Shown piece after piece: positions 27,627 through 38,245 of a stretch of DNA of 64,000 bases. Made by a program: the position numbers and the translations under genes. The DNA is taken from NCBI RefSeq assembly GCF_001658005.1, contig NZ_CP015986.1, positions 248,001 to 312,000 of the forward strand, in the 5' to 3' direction. Numbering within the stretch: the first letter of the stretch is position 1; every line of letters begins with the position of its first letter. Below the pieces are notes generated by a model. It saw only the letters and a list, made by a program, of their open reading frames with translations. It searched no databases and was not told where the DNA came from. This DNA is from Sphingobium sp. EP60837 (GTDB taxonomy: Bacteria > Pseudomonadota > Alphaproteobacteria > Sphingomonadales > Sphingomonadaceae).

Positions 27627-29384
27627 TCAGAAGCTGCCCGCCGCATCCTCCGCCACCGTCATCGCGGGCATGGAAAGCAGGAACCGATCCGGCTCGATCT
27701 GCAGGCTCCCGCCGCAACCCGCCGCGAGACTGCGGATCAGCCGCAGCGAAAAGCCGAGGCCCAGCAGCGGCCCGTCTGCCCAATCGCCCTCGGCCGTATA
27801 GCCGGGGTCGAGCAGCCGCTCCTCCTCCATGCCCTCCAGGCTCGAAGGCCGATCGACCGCCAACAGCACATAGCCATGGCCGCCATCTGGCTGGAACCAG
27901 CATGCACCGCTCAGCGCCTCGCCCGGCACCGCAATGGACACGACGGTGCGCATCAGATGTTGCACCATCCGCTCGCCCTGCACGGGATCGATCCGCACCA
28001 TCGGCAGCGCGCGCGCCATGTTGATGTCGATCTGAGGGCCGTCGCTTTCGCCTTGCTCACGGAAGCGGGCGGAGACCTGCGCGATCAGCAGCGCCGGATC
28101 GACCGCGCTGGGCGTCTCCGCCCCCTCTCCCCGCGACACGCGCGCGGCAAGATCCAGGTCATCGAACGCCGCCAGCAGATGCCGGGCATCCAGCGCGATC
28201 TTACCCGCCATCTCGCGATATTCCGGCCCGCTTGGCCCGAACAGCTCCTGCTCGATAATGTCCGCAAAGCCCAGGATCGCATTCAGCGGCGTGCGCAGCT
28301 CATGCACCAATTGCCGCAGCGAATCTGCTGAGAGGCCCGCGACCGACACAGGTTCGGCTTGAGGCGGGGCGGCGACCTCATGCAGATACGGCCGCCGCGC
28401 TTGGCCCCGATAGCCTTGGAAACGGCCCGAGCGCGGATCGAAAAAGGGCGTCGCTGACAGCCGCCATTCACCCGCCATCGCACCGCCTACGATGGTATAG
28501 CGGCCATTCTGGAATCCGCTCCGCCGCGTGAATGCACCCGCAACGCTGCCGTCCGGCCCGCTCACGCCGGCAACAGCCGTTTCGCTTAGCATCAGTCCGA
28601 TCAACGCGGCACGCGGCCCCTGATCGATCCAGATGATCATCCCCGTCGCGTCGGTTTCAAAGGCGAAGGAGCGGACCGCCGTCGTTTCCCCCGCATCGGG
28701 GCGAGGCACGACCACATCGGGCACCCGCCGCGTGCTGTTAAAGCGTTCGATGCGATCCACAAGATTGCGGATCTGATCGTCGCCTACCGGAACCTCGGCA
28801 GCCGCTGATTCGGCCTCCTCCTCGGCCGGCGCATCCACCGTCTGATCAGGCGCAGCGGGCTGCTCCACTGGCGCCACCATATCTGGGGTCAGCAGCATGT
28901 CTTCCGCGTCTGCGCCGGGGACGTCATCACGATCGCTCGTCAGCACCAGGTCCGCCGAGCCGAACGCTTCCAACGCCTGTTGCGTCCCGGAACTCAGGTC
29001 CCGGCGGCCGCGCAACACGCCACGCGCCGTCGGGCTCAGGCGGGGGAGCAACTCGACCCACGCCTCATCGGGCAAGCGCGCGCGTGACATGGCGGCCGCT
29101 GCGATTGCGGGCCTGTCATTGGCGAAAAACTCTACCAGCGCGGGCGAGCGCAATCGCCCGCCCAATTCGACGACCGTCGCGATCCGTTGCGTTTCGGAAA
29201 GCTGCGACTGGAGGGCCGCAAGCCGTTCGAGCAGCACAAGCCGCTCCTCGTCGTGCAAGGTCTTGCGATCGGCGCGATCATTCTGCGCCAGCAGATCGAC
29301 GCATTGGCGCCACAACGTCACTGCGCCAAGGCCGCTCCTATTTTCTGCGGCCAGAACCGTCTGCATTAGATCGTTGAAGCGCAC
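27627..29384 (-). CDS. Histidine-kinase-like protein with HEAT-like N-terminus and degenerate ATPase domain
   Basis: A 585-residue soluble protein. The first 160 residues are helical and HEAT-like (possibly DUF2336-related). An acidic linker rich in E, D, A and P follows (about 160-225), then a PAS-like region (about 230-340) and a HisKA helix with a phospho-accepting His in VHELRTPLNAILGF. The C-terminal ATPase domain is altered: the N-box Asn is absent (MVQHLMRTVVSIAV) and the DxGxG box reads AVDRPSS, although a G2-like LGLGFSLRLIRSLA remains. It may be a dead kinase acting as scaffold or phosphotransfer protein. Start: GTG at 29384 with AAGGGG six bases upstream; ATG at 29426 is an alternative. 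Confidence 0.8.
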   Translation of the reverse strand: MRFNDLMQTVLAAENRSGLGAVTLWRQCVDLLAQNDRADRKTLHDEERLVLLERLAALQSQLSETQRIATVVELGGRLRSPALVEFFANDRPAIAAAAMSRARLPDEAWVELLPRLSPTARGVLRGRRDLSSGTQQALEAFGSADLVLTSDRDDVPGADAEDMLLTPDMVAPVEQPAAPDQTVDAPAEEEAESAAAEVPVGDDQIRNLVDRIERFNSTRRVPDVVVPRPDAGETTAVRSFAFETDATGMIIWIDQGPRAALIGLMLSETAVAGVSGPDGSVAGAFTRRSGFQNGRYTIVGGAMAGEWRLSATPFFDPRSGRFQGYRGQARRPYLHEVAAPPQAEPVSVAGLSADSLRQLVHELRTPLNAILGFADIIEQELFGPSGPEYREMAGKIALDARHLLAAFDDLDLAARVSRGEGAETPSAVDPALLIAQVSARFREQGESDGPQIDINMARALPMVRIDPVQGERMVQHLMRTVVSIAVPGEALSGACWFQPDGGHGYVLLAVDRPSSLEGMEEERLLDPGYTAEGDWADGPLLGLGFSLRLIRSLAAGCGGSLQIEPDRFLLSMPAMTVAEDAAGSF

Positions 29385-29583
29385 CCTAATCCCCTTGAGG
29401 ACTTCCAGCGACGTGCAGCACTTCATCGCGGAAGGAAATTACAGCTCTGGATAAGCCTTCGCCGACCAAAGGGGAAGGGGCGACGCCTGCTCATTTGGGA
29501 CCGTAGCATAGTGGGACAATTGCATTGCCCTGAAATATTATTATGATATCGGGCAAGAAATGAGAAAGGAAATAAGCAGGATA

Positions 29584-30057
29584 ATGGCTGGCCCGAACAT
29601 CGATGATATCGACCTGCACATCCTGGGCGAACTGCAGCAGGACGGTCGGATGACTAATGTGGAGCTGGCGCGCAAAGTAGGGCTAACTGCGCCCCCATGC
29701 CTGCGTCGCGTGCGCGCGTTGGAAGAAGGCGGGGCCATCAGCTCCTATCACGCGGTGGTGAATCCGGCCATGCTGGGTTACACCATCACCGTATTCGCGA
29801 TGGTCAGCCTGAAAAGCCAGGCGGAGGCCGATCTGAAGGCTTTCGAGGACCATGTCGCCACCCTGCCGGAAGTGCGGGAATGCTATATGCTGAACGGCGA
29901 AATCGACTTCATCCTGAAGGTCGTCGCGAAGGACCTGCAAAGCTTCCAGCAATTCCTGACTTCGAAGCTAACCCCTGCCCCCAATGTGGTCAGCGTCAAA
30001 ACTTCCCTCACCATCCGCATGTCGAAGAATCTGCCGGGCGTTCCGCTCCCGCTCTAG
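29584..30057 (+). CDS. Lrp/AsnC family transcriptional regulator
   Basis: A 157-residue feast/famine regulator. The N-terminal HTH (DDIDLHILGELQQDGRMTNV, then APPCLRRVRALEE) and the C-terminal RAM/ASNC ligand domain (about 70-150) are complete. The internal ATG at 29584 matches the usual family start; an ATG at 29560 is also in frame. It stands alone between divergent and convergent neighbours. Its amino-acid ligand is unknown. Confidence 0.93.
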   Translation: MAGPNIDDIDLHILGELQQDGRMTNVELARKVGLTAPPCLRRVRALEEGGAISSYHAVVNPAMLGYTITVFAMVSLKSQAEADLKAFEDHVATLPEVRECYMLNGEIDFILKVVAKDLQSFQQFLTSKLTPAPNVVSVKTSLTIRMSKNLPGVPLPL

Positions 30058-30115
30058 TCGCGATGACGGCGTGCGGAGACAGCATCACCGTTTACTGTCC
30101 CAGCCAATCTACCCC

Positions 30116-30185
30116 CCGTTCGGGCTGAGCCTGTCGAAGCCCTTTCTTACAGGCAGTAGCGCTTCGACAAACACAGCGCGAACGG
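30116..30185. repeat. REP-like intergenic inverted repeat (full, two-armed copy)
   Basis: CCGTTC ... TGTCGAAGC pairs with GCTTCGACA ... GAACGG, giving a 70-base structure with nested arms. The left arm carries the core CCGTTCGGGCTGAGCC followed by TGTCGAAGC. Partial copies of this core occur at 39118, 41114 and 48624 in this window. Such elements are frequent between sphingomonad genes. It lies between the Lrp gene and the convergent TPR-like gene. Confidence 0.75.
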
Positions 30186-30216
30186 TCGATTCAAACGCGC
30201 AAACGCGTGCCACCCT

Positions 30217-31491
30217 TCAGCTCGCTGGAGAAATCCCGACCGGCTGAAACGCCGTCTTACGGCTCTGCTGATCAACCCACACGCTCCAGAAACCCGCGAC
30301 ATTTGCCCAGTTGCCGCTCACCTGCGCCAAGGCAGCCTTCGCACCGGCCAAATCACCCGACCGCGCCAATGCTATGCCCAGACGCGCATTAGCTTTGCCG
30401 TGATCGATGCCTCCCTTGCTCAACGCCAGACGATACTGCTCCGCCGCCTGTGGAAACTGGCTGAGCGAGAAATAACTGTCCGCCACCGCCAGGGCAGCAG
30501 ATCCGTCCTTCGCGCCCGCCGCCTTCTTTGCAGCCGCAGGCAGCGCCGCGATCTCCTTCGCCGCCTTTGGCGTCACGCTCTTCATCAAGCTAGCAGTCGC
30601 TGCTTGAGTAGTCGTCAGCTTGCCCGATGAGCGCCCAGCCTCGATAATCGCCTTCGCTTCGGCGTAATTTCCCGCCTTTTCGGCAAGCTGCGCATAGCCT
30701 TGATAATCCCGCTCACTTGCCATCGCGCCGTTCGCCGCCTGCAGCCGATAGAGATCAAGCTGAACCTGCGTATCGATGCCCGGAGCGCTCAGATAATTGG
30801 CAAGCGCCGACCGCCACTCTCCGGCAGAGCCATAGTGCGTCAGCCGTTCCCGATACAGGGATCCAACCTCCCCCCAGTCGCCCGCGGCATAGGCGAGCGA
30901 AATCGCCCGATCATACCAGGCAGCCGAAACCGCCTGTCCCGATGCGCGCTGCCGGGCAAGCGCTTCCTGCACGAAGGGCCGAGCGTCCCTTGCCTTGTTC
31001 TTGCGCAGGTAGATGTCCGCGCGCAGCATCGTCGCATCGGTCGCGTCGTAGCCGAGCGTCTTGGCGTAATCGAGTTGGGCCAGCGCATCGTCATAATTGC
31101 CGACAACATAGGAAAGATAGCCCGCGACATAGCGCAGGCGCGGCGCATCCTTCTTGGGCACAGACGCGGTCTTGAACATGTCGGTCAAGGCGATCCGCTG
31201 CGCCTGGAAATTCCGTTTCAGCACAGCCAGTTCAAACCGCAGCCCAGCCGCCGTATAAGCTTCAAAGTCGCTTACCGGCATCAGCCCGCTGATCTGCGCT
31301 TGAGCGGTATTCGCGTCGCCCGCCTTGATTGCGCTGTCGGCCGCCTGCGCAGCTGCTCGAAAACTTTCCGACATGACGATCACCGGGCCGCTTGCCGCCG
31401 GCTTCTTCGCTAGCGCTGGCGTCGATGTCGCTGCCGCCACGGCGATAGCGAAGAGCCCTGACTTAAGCATGGAATGTCGCAGCCTGACCAT
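30217..31491 (-). CDS. Periplasmic TPR-like repeat protein (paralogue 1)
   Basis: A 424-residue secreted protein of unknown function. A signal peptide ends around ALA-K (about 1-29). The rest is a series of helical Ala-rich hairpins, with TPR-like units such as YVVGNYDDALAQLDYAKTLG and FPQAAEQYRLALSKGG near the C-terminus. Size, signal peptide and repeat plan match the next gene upstream (31599-32873), so they look like tandem duplicates. The start may be the ATG at 31491 or the one at 31470. Confidence 0.72.
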   Translation of the reverse strand: MVRLRHSMLKSGLFAIAVAAATSTPALAKKPAASGPVIVMSESFRAAAQAADSAIKAGDANTAQAQISGLMPVSDFEAYTAAGLRFELAVLKRNFQAQRIALTDMFKTASVPKKDAPRLRYVAGYLSYVVGNYDDALAQLDYAKTLGYDATDATMLRADIYLRKNKARDARPFVQEALARQRASGQAVSAAWYDRAISLAYAAGDWGEVGSLYRERLTHYGSAGEWRSALANYLSAPGIDTQVQLDLYRLQAANGAMASERDYQGYAQLAEKAGNYAEAKAIIEAGRSSGKLTTTQAATASLMKSVTPKAAKEIAALPAAAKKAAGAKDGSAALAVADSYFSLSQFPQAAEQYRLALSKGGIDHGKANARLGIALARSGDLAGAKAALAQVSGNWANVAGFWSVWVDQQSRKTAFQPVGISPAS

Positions 31492-31557
31492 GTCGGCCGT
31501 CCCCTTTTTATACGCCAGCGCATCGCGCCAGCCCCTGTTGCATCATGTCGAGTAAGG

Positions 31558-31593
31558 AAGGCGCGCCCATCCCTGAGACGGGCGCGCCTTTTT
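31558..31593. terminator. Strong GC hairpin between two TPR-like genes
   Basis: AAGGCGCGCCC pairs perfectly with GGGCGCGCCTT (11 bp) around an 11-base loop. On the plus strand it ends in five T residues; on the minus strand, the direction of both flanking genes, the tract is TT-CC-TTACT and weaker. It lies five bases past the stop of the upstream TPR-like gene and probably limits read-through. Confidence 0.6.
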
Positions 31594-31598
31594 CAAGA

Positions 31599-32873
31599 TC
31601 AGGCCTTGGTGGAGAGATAGGCCAGCCAGAGATCCGCGATCTTTTTGCGCGTGCCCGCCTGGACCGATTGGAAGGCCGTTTTGGCAGATGCGACATCGCC
31701 GCCCAGCGCCTTTGCGATGCCGAGGCGCGTGTTCACCTCGTCCGCATCGACGCCGCCCTTTTGCTTGGCCAGTTCGAACATCGTCGCAGCCTTCGCATAG
31801 TCACCATAACCCAGATAGGCGTCGGCGGTCGCTGCTGCGATCTTGCCATTGGCGGCCTTGCGGGCATCGGATTCGGCCGAACCAAGCGATGCCTTGTCGC
31901 CTGCGATCTTGGGCGCTGCGGTCTGATACAGATCGGCGCCTGCCGTGCCCTTCAGAACGCCCTTGGCGCGACCCTGATCGACGGCGGATTTCACTTCGCC
32001 ATAGATGCCGGTCTTGGACGCCATCTCGCCATATTCCAGGAAGTCGCCAGCGACCACCAATCCGCCCGATGCCGCCATCAGGCGCAGAACGTCGAGATTT
32101 TCGCGGTTGGTGATGTTCGGATTCGACTGCTGGAACAGGCGGATCAGCGTGCGCAGATTCTCACCGCTGGGCTGTGCCTGATAAGCCGAGGTCGCCCATT
32201 CGGTCACTTCTGGCAGGCGCGATCCAGCCGCACGGCTAACGCCGATCTGATACCATTGAGCGGGAACCTGCCCGCCAGCCGCCTTCGTCGCGTTGATCGC
32301 AGCCTTAAGCGCGGCGAGACCCTGCTGATTAAGACCGCGGCCAGGCTCCGCCGTCGGATTGGCGGTGCCCGCCTTGCCAAAATAGGCTTGTGCCAAGGTC
32401 ACATTCACTGCATCGGCCTTATAATTGGCCTGTGCCGCCGCCTGCGCGCGGCGGATGGCAAGGTCGTAATTCTTCGCCTGCAACGCCTGGTCGGCAGCAA
32501 CGGCGTTGAACTGGCCCGCTTGTTCCGGGGGCGTGAGGCCGCTGTCCAGCATCTGGGCGAGCGCCTCGCTCTGCATCGCGCTGTCCTTCGACGCGATCGA
32601 TGCGTTCAGCTTGACCGCGCCAATCTGATATTTGTCGTCGTTCGACTTGGCCTTGCTGTCGGCGTCGGCCAGCGCCGCCTTGGCAGCGGCGAAATCATTC
32701 TTCTGCGTCGCCGCCTGCGCGGCCTGGAGCGCCTTGATCACGTCGGGCGAGACATTGAGCTTCGGGCCGGCCTGCTTCTTCTCTTCCTTCTTCGCCGCCA
32801 CCGCTGGGCCCGAAACGGGGCCGCCAGCCAGCGCAAGAGCCAGCACGAGCGCCAAGGGGGTAACAAAACGCAT
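31599..32873 (-). CDS. Periplasmic TPR-like repeat protein (paralogue 2)
   Basis: A 424-residue secreted protein. A signal peptide (about 1-27) is followed by a Lys-rich stretch (AAKKEEKKQAG) and Ala-rich helical repeats, with TPR-like units such as ALQAKNYDLAIRRAQAAAQ and GYGDYAKAATMFELAKQKGG. The chosen ATG at 32873 has AGGAG ten bases upstream; the ATG six bases before it is too close. No enzymatic motif is visible. It is divergent from gyrA. Function unknown; probably protein-protein interaction in the envelope. Confidence 0.75.
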   Translation of the reverse strand: MRFVTPLALVLALALAGGPVSGPAVAAKKEEKKQAGPKLNVSPDVIKALQAAQAATQKNDFAAAKAALADADSKAKSNDDKYQIGAVKLNASIASKDSAMQSEALAQMLDSGLTPPEQAGQFNAVAADQALQAKNYDLAIRRAQAAAQANYKADAVNVTLAQAYFGKAGTANPTAEPGRGLNQQGLAALKAAINATKAAGGQVPAQWYQIGVSRAAGSRLPEVTEWATSAYQAQPSGENLRTLIRLFQQSNPNITNRENLDVLRLMAASGGLVVAGDFLEYGEMASKTGIYGEVKSAVDQGRAKGVLKGTAGADLYQTAAPKIAGDKASLGSAESDARKAANGKIAAATADAYLGYGDYAKAATMFELAKQKGGVDADEVNTRLGIAKALGGDVASAKTAFQSVQAGTRKKIADLWLAYLSTKA

Positions 32874-33012
32874 GATCATCTTCTCCTCTACGCGCCCGGG
32901 GGACAGGCGCCCTTGATTAAGCGCCGATTAGGGGGCGGCGCGTGAATGACGTTTGAACATCGTATATGCACCCCTTCTCCGCCTGTCAGCCCCTTCTTGC
33001 AGCTTGATTTAT

Positions 33013-33034
33013 CGCGTGCGCGCGTGCGCGCGCG
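33013..33034. other. 22-bp alternating purine-pyrimidine (CG-rich) tract before gyrA
   Basis: Perfect alternation of C/T with G for 22 bases, a sequence class able to adopt Z-DNA under negative supercoiling. It is followed by an inverted repeat GTTTCG (33050-33055) and CGAAAC (33076-33081), then the gyrA start at 33107. The spacer between the divergent TPR gene and gyrA is 233 bases and holds both promoters. Confidence 0.6.
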
Positions 33035-33106
33035 AGGGGTGACAGAATTGTTTCGCTCCGCTAGTGGAAGCACAACGAAACTGTTCATCCATAAAAGAGA
33101 ATCGCA

Positions 33107-35832
<2,726 letters not shown>

Positions 35833-35836
<4 letters not shown>

Positions 35837-36180
35837 CGGACCTTTTCGCCTACAAGATCCTGACCAAGGATCAGTATGACCAACTAAAGACCGACGGCGT
35901 GTTCAAGGGCGCGCCCGTCGATCTTGCGGACGGCTATATCCACATGTCCACCCGCGAGCAGGCGGCCGAAACGGCCGCCAAACACTTTGCAGGCCAAGAC
36001 AATCTGGTGATGCTGATGATAGACCTAGCCCCGTTCGGCGACACCCTCAAATGGGAAGAGTCGCGCGGCGGGGCGCTATTCCCACACATCTACGGCGACC
36101 TCCCGCTGAGCGCGGTTGCGGGCAAGGTTGTGTTGAGGCTGGACGACCAGGGCAAGCATTTGTTTCCGGCGGGATTCTAA
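35833..36180 (+). CDS. DUF952 family protein
   Basis: A 115-residue small cytoplasmic protein of the DUF952 family, resembling a glutathione S-transferase-associated or ADP-ribosyltransferase-like compact fold in published annotations. It begins DLFAYKILTKDQY and has DLADGYIHMSTREQ, the family hallmark, and FPHIYGDLPL. Its GTG start overlaps gyrA by four bases (GTGA), so it is translated from the gyrA transcript. Function unknown. Confidence 0.85.
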
Positions 36181-36234
36181 CCCAACACCCGTTCGTTTCG
36201 AGCAAAGTTGAACAACACTAAGGAGTATCTCGTC

Positions 36235-36264
36235 CCCCTATTGCAGCCAAGACTGCAATAGGGG
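36235..36264. terminator. 12-bp perfect hairpin between convergent genes, no T tract
   Basis: CCCCTATTGCAG pairs perfectly with CTGCAATAGGGG around a six-base loop. It sits between the DUF952 stop and the end of the convergent TonB-C gene. Neither side has a U tract, so it may be an RNA-stabilising or bidirectional termination structure. Confidence 0.45.
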
Positions 36265-36294
36265 CGAATGCGAACCTCTCTCACTTCCAAAGCT

Positions 36295-36987
36295 TCATCG
36301 ACGCCAAGTGACCGTCGATGGGAACGCCCCTTCCACCGCACGCCCCTGCGCGTCTCTTGCTGGCAAGAAACGAACTCGTGCGGCGATCAACCTACATGTA
36401 AGTCCATCAAGCTCGGAAGTACCGGACGTTTCAATGACGTCGCAACTCTTGACGGTGCCGTCGGCGCCTACATTTATGGCGACCTTAGCTTTGCCTCCGT
36501 AATGTACGGACGCCGGGAAATCCTTCGCAGTTATCCATTCTCGCGGATCACTCCGGGGGATAGGCTGATGAGGCAATGGGAACTCGAGTTCCATTACGAA
36601 CAGCGAATTATTTGAGTTCGTAGGCCGCCAGAAGACGCCAGAATGATAATACCCAGTGATAGGCACACCGGCTCTGTCTTGTGCTGGATGGAATTTGGCA
36701 CGAGCGCTTAACGATCGGCATACGACTTCATCTAACGTATTCGACCCTGAAGATATCGCTATTTCGCAGTTCTGAACTGATCCCTTCGGATCAATGGTCA
36801 AAACGAAAAGCGTTCGTCCCCTGATGCTCACCGGTTGAGGCACATCCGCAGACAGCAGCCATGATTGCCGGTCGTTTTTTGGTCGGGGGCCCCGCCCCAT
36901 TTCATTTTCCGGCACGCTTCGGGCGACAGTCGCCCAGCTTGCGATGCACAAGGCGCTGCCGACCATCATCCGTTTCAGAAAGCTCAC
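36295..36987 (-). CDS. Secreted protein with two TonB C-terminal-like domains
   Basis: A 230-residue exported protein. A signal-like N-terminus (about 1-24) is followed by two tandem TonB-C-like units: about 48-120 (TLFVLTIDPKGSVQNCEIAI, SSGSNTLDEVVCRSL) and about 150-228 (AKVAINVGADGTVKSCDVIE, TSGTSELDGLTCRL). Each keeps the V-x-C ... SG ... LD ... C pattern with two cysteines that could form a disulfide. There is no proline-rich TonB spacer, so it is not a classic energy transducer. Function unknown. A terminator-like hairpin lies just beyond its stop. Confidence 0.78.
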   Translation of the reverse strand: MSFLKRMMVGSALCIASWATVARSVPENEMGRGPRPKNDRQSWLLSADVPQPVSIRGRTLFVLTIDPKGSVQNCEIAISSGSNTLDEVVCRSLSARAKFHPAQDRAGVPITGYYHSGVFWRPTNSNNSLFVMELEFPLPHQPIPRSDPREWITAKDFPASVHYGGKAKVAINVGADGTVKSCDVIETSGTSELDGLTCRLIAARVRFLPARDAQGRAVEGAFPSTVTWRR

Positions 36988-37082
36988 GTAATCGCCCCAG
37001 TGTTTAAGTTCTCAAACTAGCTCGAAATGAACGCGCGTCAGTCGCAACGACCAAGCGGAAAAGTCCAAATCAGCGCATCAGT

Positions 37083-38207
37083 TTAATCCTCATCCCGCCC
37101 TCCCATCCGCACAACCTCCCCACCCTTCACCCAATAATCAAACCCACCCCACCTGATCCGCCGCGAACAAGCCGCCACCAACTGCATTCCCCAATGCGCC
37201 CAGCACACCACAAACGGCGCCAGCACATCCCACCAAAGCGACCTTCTCGCCGCCGCCGCTTGTCCCGGCTCCACCACCCCCGCAATGATCCGCCGCCGCA
37301 CCAGCGCCCGCCCCACAGCCGCCACATAGCCCACGGCCACAGCGCTCCAGCCACCCCACCCGAGCGCCCAGACCCATCCCAGAGCCTGCGCCCCAATAAC
37401 AGCCCCAGCGATCAACCACATCCCCACACTGTTGGTCACAATATGCCGATACTGCCGCACCCCGAAGGCAATCGCCCCGAGCCCCTCTAGCGGGCTCGCC
37501 ACCAGCAGGTCCCGCACCGGCCGCAACCGCAGCTTCGCGCGCCATCCGGCGAGGCCAATCGCCATATCGTCGGACAAGCGCCCCGCCAAAGCCGCATCCA
37601 GATCAAGCCGCTCCGCCGTCTCGCGCGTCAGCGCCATAGCCCCGCCCCAAGGCATGGTCGCGCTCGCGGCACGCGGCAGGGTCGCCAACTGCATCTCCAC
37701 CGCGCCAACAAGCGCCGCGACTACGTTCCGCTCCGGCAACAACAACCGATAACCTGTCACGATATCCGCCTTCCCCCGCACCAGAGGAAAGAGCAACCGC
37801 CCCACCAGGCGCACCGGAGGCTCAATATCGGCATCCACAAACACCAGGTAACGGTCCTCCGGCGCCAAGGCCCGCAAAGCCGCCCGCAACTTATGAACTT
37901 TCTGCCCTTCCTCGCTCGCGACACCGGCGCGAACAATTTGAACCCAATCCCCCTCGCTCGCCCCCAGAGCCTCCGCCGCCGCGCACTCGCCTGAAGTCGC
38001 AATCACCAACCGAAACCGCGCCGTCTGCGCCTTCAGCCGCGCGATCAGTTCCGCGCCGCCGTCCCAATCATCTCGCACCGACAGCAGCACGACCACGCCC
38101 TCGGGCGCCTCCTCCTGCCGATCGACAGGCAGGTGCCGCCAATAATTGAGGACTCCCAGCAGCGTCAGCCCCTGCAAGACCACCCAAAGCCCCAAGGCCC
38201 AATTCAT
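37083..38207 (-). CDS. Membrane glycosyltransferase, family 2/21-like (ceramide glucosyltransferase or HpnI-like)
   Basis: A 374-residue inner-membrane glycosyltransferase. One N-terminal transmembrane helix (about 3-22) precedes a GT-A domain with a nucleotide-binding LVFVDADIEPP motif and a SDDMAIGLAG acceptor-site motif. Two or three C-terminal transmembrane helices follow. The usual Q-x-x-R-W of the family appears as RQYRHI. Related enzymes glycosylate ceramide or hopanoids. The start MNWALGLWVV at 38207 was chosen to put the membrane helix first. It is divergent from an LpxL-type acyltransferase gene with only 38 bases between, which suggests a joint envelope-lipid role. Confidence 0.75.
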   Translation of the reverse strand: MNWALGLWVVLQGLTLLGVLNYWRHLPVDRQEEAPEGVVVLLSVRDDWDGGAELIARLKAQTARFRLVIATSGECAAAEALGASEGDWVQIVRAGVASEEGQKVHKLRAALRALAPEDRYLVFVDADIEPPVRLVGRLLFPLVRGKADIVTGYRLLLPERNVVAALVGAVEMQLATLPRAASATMPWGGAMALTRETAERLDLDAALAGRLSDDMAIGLAGWRAKLRLRPVRDLLVASPLEGLGAIAFGVRQYRHIVTNSVGMWLIAGAVIGAQALGWVWALGWGGWSAVAVGYVAAVGRALVRRRIIAGVVEPGQAAAARRSLWWDVLAPFVVCWAHWGMQLVAACSRRIRWGGFDYWVKGGEVVRMGGRDED

Positions 38208-38245
38208 TGCAAATCCAAGCCCTTTACCGTCCCGACCGCTGCTGT

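Noticed and set aside
31545-32945. 466-codon open frame opposite the TPR-like gene
   Set aside because: No domain, no signal sequence; the minus-strand product has a clear signal peptide and repeats.
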